DNA of 64,000 nucleotides from CAZQGO01 sp964593065 (GTDB taxonomy: Bacteria > Oederibacteriota > JAAXVQ01): assembly GCA_964593065.1 (NCBI GenBank), contig CAZQGO010000001.1, positions 248,001-312,000 on the forward strand. The letters are read 5' to 3'. Position 1 is the first letter of the stretch. Every line of letters starts with the position of its first letter. The translations under genes were made by a program, and so were the position numbers. The notes under the pieces are model-generated. The model was not told the origin of the DNA. It saw nothing but the letters and a program-made list of their open reading frames with translations, and did not search any database. This document shows, piece by piece, positions 34,062 to 41,615 of this stretch.

Positions 34062-35849
34062 TTAAATCCGACCTGGAGGGGAAGCCGGTAGCCGCAGGGA
34101 GAAGACGCTGCCGCGGCCGGGCGTGCTGTCGACGTGGACCGTGCCGCCGTGCGCGTTCAGAATGTGCTTGACGATGGACAGCCCCAGCCCGGAGCCGCCG
34201 GAGTCGCGGCTGCGGGACTTGTCCACGCGGTAGAAACGTTCGAAGAGCCGGGTCAGGTGCTCGGTCGCGATGCCCGGACCCTGGTCGGCCACGGCGAGCA
34301 CGATTTCGGATTGCGAGACGGAGGCGGTCAGGCGGACTTCCCGGTCCGGCTCGCTGTACTTGACGGCATTATCTACGAGGTTGCCAAGGGCCTGCTCGAG
34401 CAGGCGCTCGTTCATGGGCACTCGGATGCTTTCCGGGCAGTCGAGTTCGAGGCGGATGTGCTTGGCTTCGGCCGCGGAGCGGAACTGGTTGACGACCGCG
34501 AGCAGGACCGGCCGCAGGGGGCGGAGTTCCAGCGGAATTTCGCCGCGCTCCGCATCCTGCTCGATGCGCGACAGGGTCAACAAGTCGTCGATGATGGTGT
34601 TCAGGCGCGCGGATTGCTTGGACATGATGTCCAGGAAACGCCGGGCATCCTCGGGCTTGGCCAGGGCGCCTTCCTGCAGGGTTTCCACGAAGCCCTGGAT
34701 GAGCGTGACCGGGGTTTTAAGTTCGTGGGAGACGTTGGCGACGAAATCCCGCCGGACATTCTCCAGGCGCTTCAAACGCGTGACGTCATTGAGCACGATC
34801 ACGGCCCCGATGCCGCGGTCCTCCATGTCCCGCAAGACCGAACCTCTCACCTGCAGGTAGCAATCCGGTTCGCCCGGCAGCACGATGTCCTGCTCCGCGG
34901 GTTCGGCGCTCTCCAGAATATGATCCACCAAGTGTTGCAGCTGGCTGTTGCGGATCAGTTCAGGCAGCGGCCTCCCGATCCCCCGGGAGGCGTCAATCCC
35001 CAGCAGCCGCGACGCGGCGAGGTTCAACCTGAGCAGGCGGCCTTCGAGATCCACCGCCAGCACGCCTTCGGACATGCTGGCCAGGATGGCCTGCAGCTCG
35101 TGCTGCTGCCGGCCGCCGGCGCGGATGCGCTCGTCGAGTTGAGCGGCCATTTGGTTCAAACTGTCCGCCAAGGTGGCGGCCTCGGCGGAGCCCGAAACCA
35201 GCAGCTTATGCTGGAAGTCGCCGCGCGCGAAGCGTTCCGCGCCGGTTTTCATGTCCTCCAGGGGGAGGCTCAGGCGCGTGGAAACCCAGAAGCTCAAGGC
35301 TCCCGCCAGGGAAATGATGATGAGGCCGGCCACCGCGAATTGAAAATACGCATGCCGCAGGGCCGAGAAGAAGGGTGCCGCGGGAATGGCCAGGCGAAGT
35401 ACGGCCGCCACCCGCCCGTCTCGGCGCAACGGAACGGCCAGGTAGATCATCCTTTTCCGCAAGGTATAGCTGAAGCGGCGGGATGTCCCCCGCCCTGCAT
35501 GCAAGGCGGTGTAGACCTCCGGCCGGGTGAGATGATTATCCATCCGGAGGGGGTCCTCGTGGGAGTCCGCCGCGACCTTGCCGGTAGGCAGGATGACCGT
35601 GATCCGCGCCACGGCCCTCCGGCTCAATTCCGGGACGGCCGCTTGCAGTTCCCGGGCGTGCTCCGGGGTCAGCAATCCCTGCAACCGGGGTTCAACCAGC
35701 CGGGCCTTGCTTTCCAGGCTGGTGAGGATTTGCGACAGGGAGAAGCTGCGCAGAAAACCGGCGGCGATCCAGATCACGGCCCCCAAGGACAGGGCGGTGA
35801 TCAAAAGGTAGGAGGGAAAGAGTTGCCAGCGAAGCCGTTTGCGGTGCAT
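34062..35849 (-). CDS. phoR: phosphate-regulon sensor histidine kinase
   Basis: 595 residues. Two N-terminal membrane helices (residues 11-33 and 168-190) enclose a periplasmic/sensor region of about 130 residues; then HAMP (191-243), a PAS domain (about 250-360), HisKA with FVANVSHELKTP (phospho-acceptor H375), and HATPase with NLVDNAVKYS, DQGPGI and GSGLGLSIVKHILNAHGG. The sensor segment is larger than in E. coli PhoR, as in Gram-positive-type PhoR/WalK proteins. AGGAG spans the phoB stop and ATG 35849 lies two bases after it, so phoB and phoR are coupled. It phosphorylates PhoB at low phosphate under control of PhoU and Pst. Confidence 0.93.
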   Translation of the reverse strand: MHRKRLRWQLFPSYLLITALSLGAVIWIAAGFLRSFSLSQILTSLESKARLVEPRLQGLLTPEHARELQAAVPELSRRAVARITVILPTGKVAADSHEDPLRMDNHLTRPEVYTALHAGRGTSRRFSYTLRKRMIYLAVPLRRDGRVAAVLRLAIPAAPFFSALRHAYFQFAVAGLIIISLAGALSFWVSTRLSLPLEDMKTGAERFARGDFQHKLLVSGSAEAATLADSLNQMAAQLDERIRAGGRQQHELQAILASMSEGVLAVDLEGRLLRLNLAASRLLGIDASRGIGRPLPELIRNSQLQHLVDHILESAEPAEQDIVLPGEPDCYLQVRGSVLRDMEDRGIGAVIVLNDVTRLKRLENVRRDFVANVSHELKTPVTLIQGFVETLQEGALAKPEDARRFLDIMSKQSARLNTIIDDLLTLSRIEQDAERGEIPLELRPLRPVLLAVVNQFRSAAEAKHIRLELDCPESIRVPMNERLLEQALGNLVDNAVKYSEPDREVRLTASVSQSEIVLAVADQGPGIATEHLTRLFERFYRVDKSRSRDSGGSGLGLSIVKHILNAHGGTVHVDSTPGRGSVFSLRLPASPPGRI

Positions 35850-35851
35850 GC

Positions 35852-36538
35852 CTACTCCTGGAAACGGTAGCCGACGCCCCGGACGGTTTCAATGTATTTG
35901 CCGAAGCGGCCCAGCTTCTTCCGCAAGCCCACGATCTGCACGTCCACGGCCCGGTCCGTGACCGCGTACTCCTCGCCCCGGATGCCCTCCACGATCTGAT
36001 AGCGGGAGAACACCCAGCCGGGCCGGCCGGCGAGCAGGAGCAGAATGCGGAATTCGGTGAAGGTAAGTTCCAGGGGCTTGCCGGCGGCCAGGACTTCGTG
36101 GCGGCCGGGGTTGATGACGAGTTCATGCGCGCGCAGCGTCGCCCCCTCCTCGGCGGCCGGCTTTTTCCGGCGGCGGAGGCTGGCCCGGATGCGCGCGATC
36201 AGGACCTTGGGGCTGAAGGGCTTGGCGATGTAATCCTCGGCTCCCAGTTCCAGGCCCGTGACCACGTCCGTGTCCTCGCTTTTGGCGGTGAGCATGATGA
36301 TGGGCACGTGTCGGGTTTTGGCGTCGTTTTTCAGTATTTTGCAGACTTCCCAGCCGTCCATGCCGGGCAGCATGAGGTCTAAAACCACGAGATCCGGAGG
36401 GTTGGCCCGGGCGGCCTTGACGGCCTTTTCCCCGGTAGCGACCGTCTGGACGGTATAGCCCTCCTTGGCCAGGTTGTAGCGGATCAACTCCAGGATGTCC
36501 GCTTCGTCCTCCACAACCAGAATTTTATGTTTAAGCAT
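35852..36538 (-). CDS. phoB: phosphate-regulon response regulator
   Basis: 228 residues from ATG 36538. Receiver domain: KILVVEDEADI with the acidic pair, phospho-acceptor D54 in VVLDLMLPGMDG, T in IMLTAKSE, K in YIAKPFSPKVL. C-terminal OmpR/PhoB winged helix: LELTFTEFRILLLLAGRPGWVFSRYQI, AVDVQIVGLRKKLG and YIETVRGVGYRF. A GTG 12 bases upstream is an alternative start. The CTAAC repeat at 36589-36604 lies upstream, consistent with autoregulation. It activates pstS and, by the repeat pattern, the porin gene. Confidence 0.93.
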   Translation of the reverse strand: MLKHKILVVEDEADILELIRYNLAKEGYTVQTVATGEKAVKAARANPPDLVVLDLMLPGMDGWEVCKILKNDAKTRHVPIIMLTAKSEDTDVVTGLELGAEDYIAKPFSPKVLIARIRASLRRRKKPAAEEGATLRAHELVINPGRHEVLAAGKPLELTFTEFRILLLLAGRPGWVFSRYQIVEGIRGEEYAVTDRAVDVQIVGLRKKLGRFGKYIETVRGVGYRFQE

Positions 36539-36559
36539 TAGGGCCCCCACGAGTCCTGC

Positions 36560-36604
36560 AGTGTACACGCTCTCATGCCGGGGTGCAGGTTAGAATCCGG
36601 TTAG
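36560..36604 (-). promoter_or_regulatory. Pho box and promoter of phoBR
   Basis: On the minus strand CTAAC occurs at 36604-36600 and 36593-36589, an 11-base period. TACACT (36565-36560) is a likely -10, 23 bases further on, one helical turn more than at pstS. The stretch CATGAGA-CGTGTA--CT around the -10 is shared almost letter for letter with the pstS promoter. The distal CTAAC includes the stop codon of the upstream DUF1499 gene. Confidence 0.65.
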
Positions 36605-37107
36605 TTTTTCCCTTGGATTTCGTGAGTCGTACCCGGTTCCGGCCGTTGCCGCAGCCACGGCAGTTTTTGGCGTATGGCCAGCAGGCGGCGCCGGTTCACC
36701 CCGAAGTCGCCGTACCCCAAGCGCGCGGCCGAGCGGAACTGGATGAGTCCGTGCGCCTGGTCGAAATAAAATTCCCCGTCGTCGACGAAGCCCCATACGG
36801 CGCTGGTGAACTCCGCGTGCAGGTAATCGTCGCTTTCGGTCACGATCCGGGAACGCGGCAGGGACAACAGCGCTTGCTTCAGCTCGGCCCGGGCCCGGGC
36901 GAGCGGCGGGGGATACGGCCAGGGAGGAAGAAAATGGGCCGGGTCATCGCATTGGCTGCACACGCAATTGGGGGAAGGAGGACACGGAGCCAGGCGGCCT
37001 GCGTGCAAGCCGAGCGCAGCCGGGGGGCGGCCGGCACATCCTGTCGTCACACAAAAAATCATGCCCGGCAGCAGCCACAACCAGCACGACGCAGATCGCA
37101 TTTTCAT
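36601..37107 (-). CDS. DUF1499 family lipoprotein
   Basis: 168 residues. Signal peptide with lipobox: CWLWLLPGMIFCVTTGCAG, cysteine at residue 24. The mature part has LAPCPPSPNCVCSQC, a Pro/Cys-rich start, then TESDDYLHAEFTSAVWGFVDDGEFYFD and LIQFRSAARLGYGDFGVNRRRLLAIRQKL, the defining block of DUF1499. No function is established for the family. It is likely anchored at the outer membrane. Its stop codon forms part of the phoB Pho box, so the two transcription units touch. Confidence 0.85.
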   Translation of the reverse strand: MKMRSASCWLWLLPGMIFCVTTGCAGRPPAALGLHAGRLAPCPPSPNCVCSQCDDPAHFLPPWPYPPPLARARAELKQALLSLPRSRIVTESDDYLHAEFTSAVWGFVDDGEFYFDQAHGLIQFRSAARLGYGDFGVNRRRLLAIRQKLPWLRQRPEPGTTHEIQGKN

Positions 37108-37153
37108 AAACCTCGCTGCCGGGAGCGCCCCGGAATGACGGTCCGGCTTCCGG

Positions 37154-38914
37154 CTACGGATTTCCCGGCAGCCGGTGGCCCGTCTTCAACAATTCGGTCA
37201 TGATCTCCGCCGGAACCGGCGGGCTGAAAAGAAAACCCTGCATCTCGTCGCAGTGCAGGCCGGAAATGAAGGACAGCTGCCCCTCCGTTTCCACGCCTTC
37301 CGCGATGACATTCAGGTTCAGATTCTTGGCCAGGGAAGCGATGGCCGTGACCAAGGCGGCGTTGTCGGAATTGACCAGGCTGTCCCGGATGAAGGAACGG
37401 TCGATTTTCAGGGTGTCGATCGGGAAACGCTTCAGGTACATGAGCGAGGAGTACCCGGTTCCGAAGTCGTCGATGGCGATGCGGATGCCCTTCTTGTTCA
37501 ACCACTTGAGGATCATATTGGTGATGTTGATGTCCTTCATGAGAATGCTTTCCGTGATCTCGAGTTCCAGGAACGTCGGCTGCAGCTCCGCTTCGGCCAG
37601 GATCTTGAGGATGGTTTCCACCAATTCCGGCTCCTGGAACTGGCGGGCGCTCAAGTTGACGGCCATGCGCATAGCCGGCAGGCCGGCCAGCTGCCAGGCG
37701 CGGTTTTGCGCGCAGGCCGTGGCCAGCACCCATTTGCCCAAGGGCACGATCAGGCCTGTCTCCTCGGCCAGGGGGATGAATTCGATCGGGCCCAGGATGC
37801 CGAGCTCGGGATGCTGCCAGCGCACCAGGGCTTCGGCGCCGATGATTTGCCCGGTTTGCACATTGACCTGCGGCTGATAGTAGACCAAAAATTCCTCCCG
37901 CTCCAGGCCGCGGCGCAGCGCGTTTTCCAGGGCCAGGCGCTCGGAGGCCAGGGCCTGGATTTTCACCTTGTAAAACTTGTAATTGCTGCGCCCCGCGTCC
38001 TTGGCGTCGTACAGGGCCGCATCGGCGTTTTTCAGCAGCGTCTGGGAATCGTTCGCGTCCTCGGGATACAGGCTGATCCCGAGGCTGGCGTTGATGTGCA
38101 GTTCGCGGCCGTCGCACACGAAGGGTTCCTGAAAGGCGTCCATGATGCTCTGGGCCTGAACGATCGCTTCGCGGAAATGGGTCAGCCCGGGCAGCAACAA
38201 CAGGAATTCGTCGCCGCTCATGCGGGCGATGGTGTCCTCCTTGCGCAGGCGGCCGGAGAGGCGTTCCCCGACGAGTTGAATCACCTGGTCTCCCAGGCGG
38301 TGGCCCAGGGTCTCGTTGATGACCTTGAAACGGTCCAGATCCAGGATCATGACCGCCACCATCTGCTGGTTTTGCTTGGCCCGGGCCAGGGCGCGGAGCA
38401 GGAGGTCGTTGAACAGCGTCTGGTTCGGAAGGTCCGTCAGGGCATCATGGTAGGCCATGTGCTTGAATAACTTTTCGGTTTTTTTGCGCTCGCTCAAATC
38501 CTCCAGCAAGCCGATGTAGTGTGTGATGACCCCCTCGGGATTTTTCAGGGGCGTGATCAGGGCGGACTCCCAGTACAAATCGCCGTTTTTTTTCCGGTTT
38601 TGGAATTCGCCCCGCCATTCCCGGCCCGCGGTGATGGAATTCCACAAATCCTGGTAGGCCCAGACGGGCGTGTTCCCGGACTGCAGGAGGCTGGGCTTCC
38701 GGCCGTAGACTTCCTCGCGGGCGTACCCGGTGAGCTGGCAAAAACGCGGATTGACGTAAATGATGCCGCCCTGTGCATCGGTGATGAGGACCGAGACCGA
38801 GCTTTGTTCCACGACCCGCGAAAAGAGGCGCAGCTGTTCGTCGCGCGCCTCCGCGGTGGCCGGGTTGGATTCGGGGGCAGAGGGAGATATTCCGGGTGCG
38901 GCGTGATCCGGCAT
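37154..38914 (-). CDS. PAS-GGDEF-EAL cyclic-di-GMP signalling protein
   Basis: 586 residues, no membrane helix. PAS domain at about 28-145 with a PAC tail (GVITHYIGLLEDLSERKKTE); GGDEF domain at about 150-315 with the active-site loop reading RMSGDEF (233-237), so the first Gly is Ser, a change tolerated in many active cyclases; EAL domain from about 330 with EALVRW (361-366), NLSARQF, ELEITES and DDFGTGYSSL, the residues needed for phosphodiesterase activity. It probably switches between making and breaking c-di-GMP under PAS control. The ligand of the PAS domain is unknown. The PilZ protein at 48861 is a possible effector. Confidence 0.92.
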   Translation of the reverse strand: MPDHAAPGISPSAPESNPATAEARDEQLRLFSRVVEQSSVSVLITDAQGGIIYVNPRFCQLTGYAREEVYGRKPSLLQSGNTPVWAYQDLWNSITAGREWRGEFQNRKKNGDLYWESALITPLKNPEGVITHYIGLLEDLSERKKTEKLFKHMAYHDALTDLPNQTLFNDLLLRALARAKQNQQMVAVMILDLDRFKVINETLGHRLGDQVIQLVGERLSGRLRKEDTIARMSGDEFLLLLPGLTHFREAIVQAQSIMDAFQEPFVCDGRELHINASLGISLYPEDANDSQTLLKNADAALYDAKDAGRSNYKFYKVKIQALASERLALENALRRGLEREEFLVYYQPQVNVQTGQIIGAEALVRWQHPELGILGPIEFIPLAEETGLIVPLGKWVLATACAQNRAWQLAGLPAMRMAVNLSARQFQEPELVETILKILAEAELQPTFLELEITESILMKDINITNMILKWLNKKGIRIAIDDFGTGYSSLMYLKRFPIDTLKIDRSFIRDSLVNSDNAALVTAIASLAKNLNLNVIAEGVETEGQLSFISGLHCDEMQGFLFSPPVPAEIMTELLKTGHRLPGNP

Positions 38915-39087
38915 GTGGCCAGCCTCTCCGAAAACAAGATGCAGGGAAAGCGAAAATACGGGAAACTAAAAAATTTATACCATGATTTGACTAAATTATA
39001 TAGAATAAATCTGCCGGAACAGGGAGTTCGGGCCGCGAACTCGGCCGGGATCCGCGCCCGTTGCGGGTGGAGAGGGAGAGAAGGTCC

Positions 39088-40242
39088 ATGGAAAATCCTC
39101 ACAAGCACGATTCCGGCAAGACGGGCGAAGCGGAGAAATCCGGGGCGCCGCCGGCCTCCGGCACGAAAAGGCCCGGCGAGGAAATCAGGCCGTCTTTGGA
39201 CCACGCTTCGCCGCCTTCACCGCCCCCTAGTCCCGGCCCCCCGCAGGCCGCGCCCCCGGCTCGCCTCCATGACGCCTCCACCGTCGATGAGGAGAACCAG
39301 TTGCGCATCCCGCCTCCCGCAGGAGCGGCGGACGCGCCCGCCGGACCGTCCGCCGCCGGACCGGCAGCTGCAACCCCTTCCCGGGCTGGAACCGCCAAGC
39401 CGCAGGCGAGAAGGCCCCGGACGCCTGCTCCGGGACGACCTCCGGCAATGCGGTGGCCGCGGGACGGGGAAACGAAGACTCCGGCAGGCCCGGACGCCGT
39501 CCCGGCGCCCCGCAGACCCGCCGTCCCGGCGCCCGGCAGGGCGGCGGCTTCCAGGCCAATCGCGGATGAACAACTCAGGTTTGATATGGCTGCGCAGACC
39601 GGGCCCTCCGGCTCCCGGCCCCAGGCTGCCTCCGCGCCGCCGGGACGCTTCCGTCCGGAGGTCCCGCGCCGCGAAGCCGCGCCGCCCCTGTCCGCGGGCC
39701 CGGCAACCCGCCGCTGGCAGACGGCGGCGGCCTGGATGGCAGCGGGGCTGGTGCTGGGAATCCTGGCGGCGGTATTTTGGTTCAGCTTCGGCCCGGGGGC
39801 GACCCACCAACAGCAGGCACAGAAAGACGCTGGCGTGCAGATGACCGCCCTGCAAAAGCAAATACAGGCTCTGGAAACCGAGGTGGAAACCAGCCGTTTG
39901 AACCTGGAAAACCTGCAAACCGGAAACCGCCGGTTAAACGACCTGTTGAACGCCTTTCGGGAAGATTGGGACAAGGCCCCCGAAAAGCCGTCCTACATGA
40001 AAACGCCGGATGGCGTAATCCTGTATTGGACCGACAGCATGGTGTGGCGCAAGTACTACGTCTATGAAGGCAAGGGCACTGCCGGCGCCTTGTACCGCTA
40101 TTCCCGCCTCTTGAAAAGGCCTTTCATCTACCTGAAAAATCCCAAACCGGGATTTTGGCGCTATGCGGTTTCCGCCCTGAACAAGGAAGGGAAGGAAACC
40201 GCCCAGAGCCCCGCCCTGACCCTGAGCTTTCCACTCGAATAA
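39088..40242 (+). CDS. Pro/Ala-rich single-pass membrane protein with coiled coil and Fn3-like end
   Basis: 384 residues from ATG 39088 (GAGAGAAGG upstream; the frame is open to 39061). Residues 1-205 are a low-complexity, Pro/Ala/Arg-rich cytoplasmic region. A membrane helix lies at about 212-232 (TAAAWMAAGLVLGILAAVFWF). A short coiled coil follows (MTALQKQIQALETEVETSRLNLENLQ), then a compact C-terminal domain of about 85 residues (VILYWTDSMVWRKYYVYEG ... GFWRYAVSALNKEGKETAQSPALTLSF) that resembles a fibronectin type III or similar beta sandwich. I recognise no family. It may anchor or scaffold envelope components. It is followed 24 bases later by a thermonuclease gene. Confidence 0.7.
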   Translation: MENPHKHDSGKTGEAEKSGAPPASGTKRPGEEIRPSLDHASPPSPPPSPGPPQAAPPARLHDASTVDEENQLRIPPPAGAADAPAGPSAAGPAAATPSRAGTAKPQARRPRTPAPGRPPAMRWPRDGETKTPAGPDAVPAPRRPAVPAPGRAAASRPIADEQLRFDMAAQTGPSGSRPQAASAPPGRFRPEVPRREAAPPLSAGPATRRWQTAAAWMAAGLVLGILAAVFWFSFGPGATHQQQAQKDAGVQMTALQKQIQALETEVETSRLNLENLQTGNRRLNDLLNAFREDWDKAPEKPSYMKTPDGVILYWTDSMVWRKYYVYEGKGTAGALYRYSRLLKRPFIYLKNPKPGFWRYAVSALNKEGKETAQSPALTLSFPLE

Positions 40243-40266
40243 GGGGCTTCGCGGACCCTCCGGCCT

Positions 40267-40809
40267 ATGCGCGCACGCACGGTCAGGCAAATCACCTCGG
40301 CGGCGGTTTTGGGCGGTGCTCTCCTCGCAGGCCTGGTTTTGCTGCCCCGGCCCGGACCCGAGCGGGCCCGGGTCCTGTACGTCGTGGACGGCGACACCTT
40401 GAAGGTCGAATACCAGGGCGCGCGGGAAAGCGTCCGCCTCATCGGCATCGACGCGCCGGAGGTGCATGCCAACGCCAAGGCCCGCCGCGACGCCCGGCGC
40501 AGCCGCCGTGATTTGCGCCTCATCACGCGCCTGGGACGGGCTTCCAAGCAATTCGTCGAAAGCCGGCTGGCACGGGGTGCGGAAATCCGGTTGGAATTCG
40601 ACGTCGAAAAAAGGGATCGCTACGGGCGGCTGCTCGCCTACGTGGTTCTCGCCGACGGCACCCTGTTCAATGCGGAAATCGTGCGCGCAGGCTACGCCGG
40701 CTTGATGACCATCCCCCCGAACGTTAAATACCGGGCGGCTTTGGCGGCCGCCTTTGAGTCGGCGCGCGAATCCCGCGCCGGCTTGTGGCAGGAGGATGCT
40801 TTTCCATGA
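40267..40809 (+). CDS. thermonuclease-family protein (staphylococcal nuclease-like)
   Basis: 180 residues. N-terminal hydrophobic signal/anchor (ITSAAVLGGALLAGLVLLP). SNase core: ARVLYVVDGDTLKVEYQGARESVRLIGIDAPEVH, with the conserved Asp of DGDT, the catalytic Arg of VRLIGIDAPE, then KRDRYGRLLAYVVLADG with the second Arg/Glu set, and AEIVRAGYAG. It would be a calcium-dependent nuclease outside the cytoplasm. The insertion ANAKARRDARRSRRDLRLI is very basic. The ATG of the next gene overlaps its stop. Confidence 0.88.
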   Translation: MRARTVRQITSAAVLGGALLAGLVLLPRPGPERARVLYVVDGDTLKVEYQGARESVRLIGIDAPEVHANAKARRDARRSRRDLRLITRLGRASKQFVESRLARGAEIRLEFDVEKRDRYGRLLAYVVLADGTLFNAEIVRAGYAGLMTIPPNVKYRAALAAAFESARESRAGLWQEDAFP

Positions 40810-41399
40810 CCTTGCTCGAGATTCTGGCCCATCCGGAGCCGGCCAGTTTCAATCATGCCCTGGCCGAAGAAGTCCGCGGGATCCTGCTGGCAGCGGGCCA
40901 TGAGGTGATGTATCACGATCTGTACGGAGAGGATTTTCCCCCGGTGTTGCCGGGGGCGGAAATCCCGGCCGGGGCCCCCCTGGATCCGCAGGTCGCGCGC
41001 CATTGCCGGGAGCTGTCCCGCGCGGAAGGCCTGATCTTGGTGCACCCCAATTGGTGGGGCCAGCCGCCGGCGTTGTTGAAAGGCTGGGTGGATCGCGTCT
41101 TTCGCCCGGGGGTGGCGTATCGCTTCCAGCCTGGCGACGGCGGGGCGGGCGTTCCGGAGGGGCTGTTGACGGCCAGGACGGCGCTGATTTTCAACACCGG
41201 CAACACCCCGCCGGAGCGGGAACGGGAGGTTTTCGGCGATCCCCTGGAAACACTCTGGACACGGTGCATCCTGAATTTTTGCGGTGTGCGCGACGTGCGC
41301 CGCAGGTTGTTCGCCACGGTGGCCGACAGCAACCCCGAGCAAAGGCGGGCGTGGATTCGGGAGGCGCGGGACATGGCGGCCGACGCTTTCCCGGCCTGA
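40806..41399 (+). CDS. flavodoxin-fold NAD(P)H:quinone oxidoreductase
   Basis: 197 residues from ATG 40806 (ATGA overlap with the nuclease gene). TLLEILAHPEPASFNHALAEEV is the usual start of NQO1/KefF/MdaB-type flavoproteins, followed by LILVHPNWWGQPPALLKGWVDRVFRPGVAYRF, the FMN/FAD-binding and dimer motif. The end (LNFCGVRDVRRRLFATV) also matches. It reduces quinones by two electrons at the cytoplasmic face. Its place next to a CoA-disulfide reductase and a flavin reductase-like gene suggests a redox-protection group. Confidence 0.88.
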   Translation: MTLLEILAHPEPASFNHALAEEVRGILLAAGHEVMYHDLYGEDFPPVLPGAEIPAGAPLDPQVARHCRELSRAEGLILVHPNWWGQPPALLKGWVDRVFRPGVAYRFQPGDGGAGVPEGLLTARTALIFNTGNTPPEREREVFGDPLETLWTRCILNFCGVRDVRRRLFATVADSNPEQRRAWIREARDMAADAFPA

Positions 41400-41469
41400 T
41401 TCCGCTCCGCCCGGCGCCGCAGCGCGGGCCGCAAATCCCCGGCCCGATCCGCGGCGGGCAAAACCTCCT

Positions 41470-41499
41470 TGGCGGACCCGGGGAGCCCGTGGTACAATT
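41470..41499 (+). promoter_or_regulatory. sigma-70-type promoter
   Basis: TTGGCG (41470-41475) and TACAAT (41494-41499) are 18 bases apart; TGG just before the -10 acts as an extended element. It precedes the CoA-disulfide reductase gene by about 110 bases. Confidence 0.6.
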
Positions 41500-41615
41500 C
41501 GCCCGATTCCCGCGCCGTTTCTACGGTGGCCCGCGCTTGGCGTCCATCCGGCCTCCGGGAACCCATGGCGGAGGAGGGAAGACCGCGGGCGCCATGGCGC
41601 CAAGGAGGAACCAGC

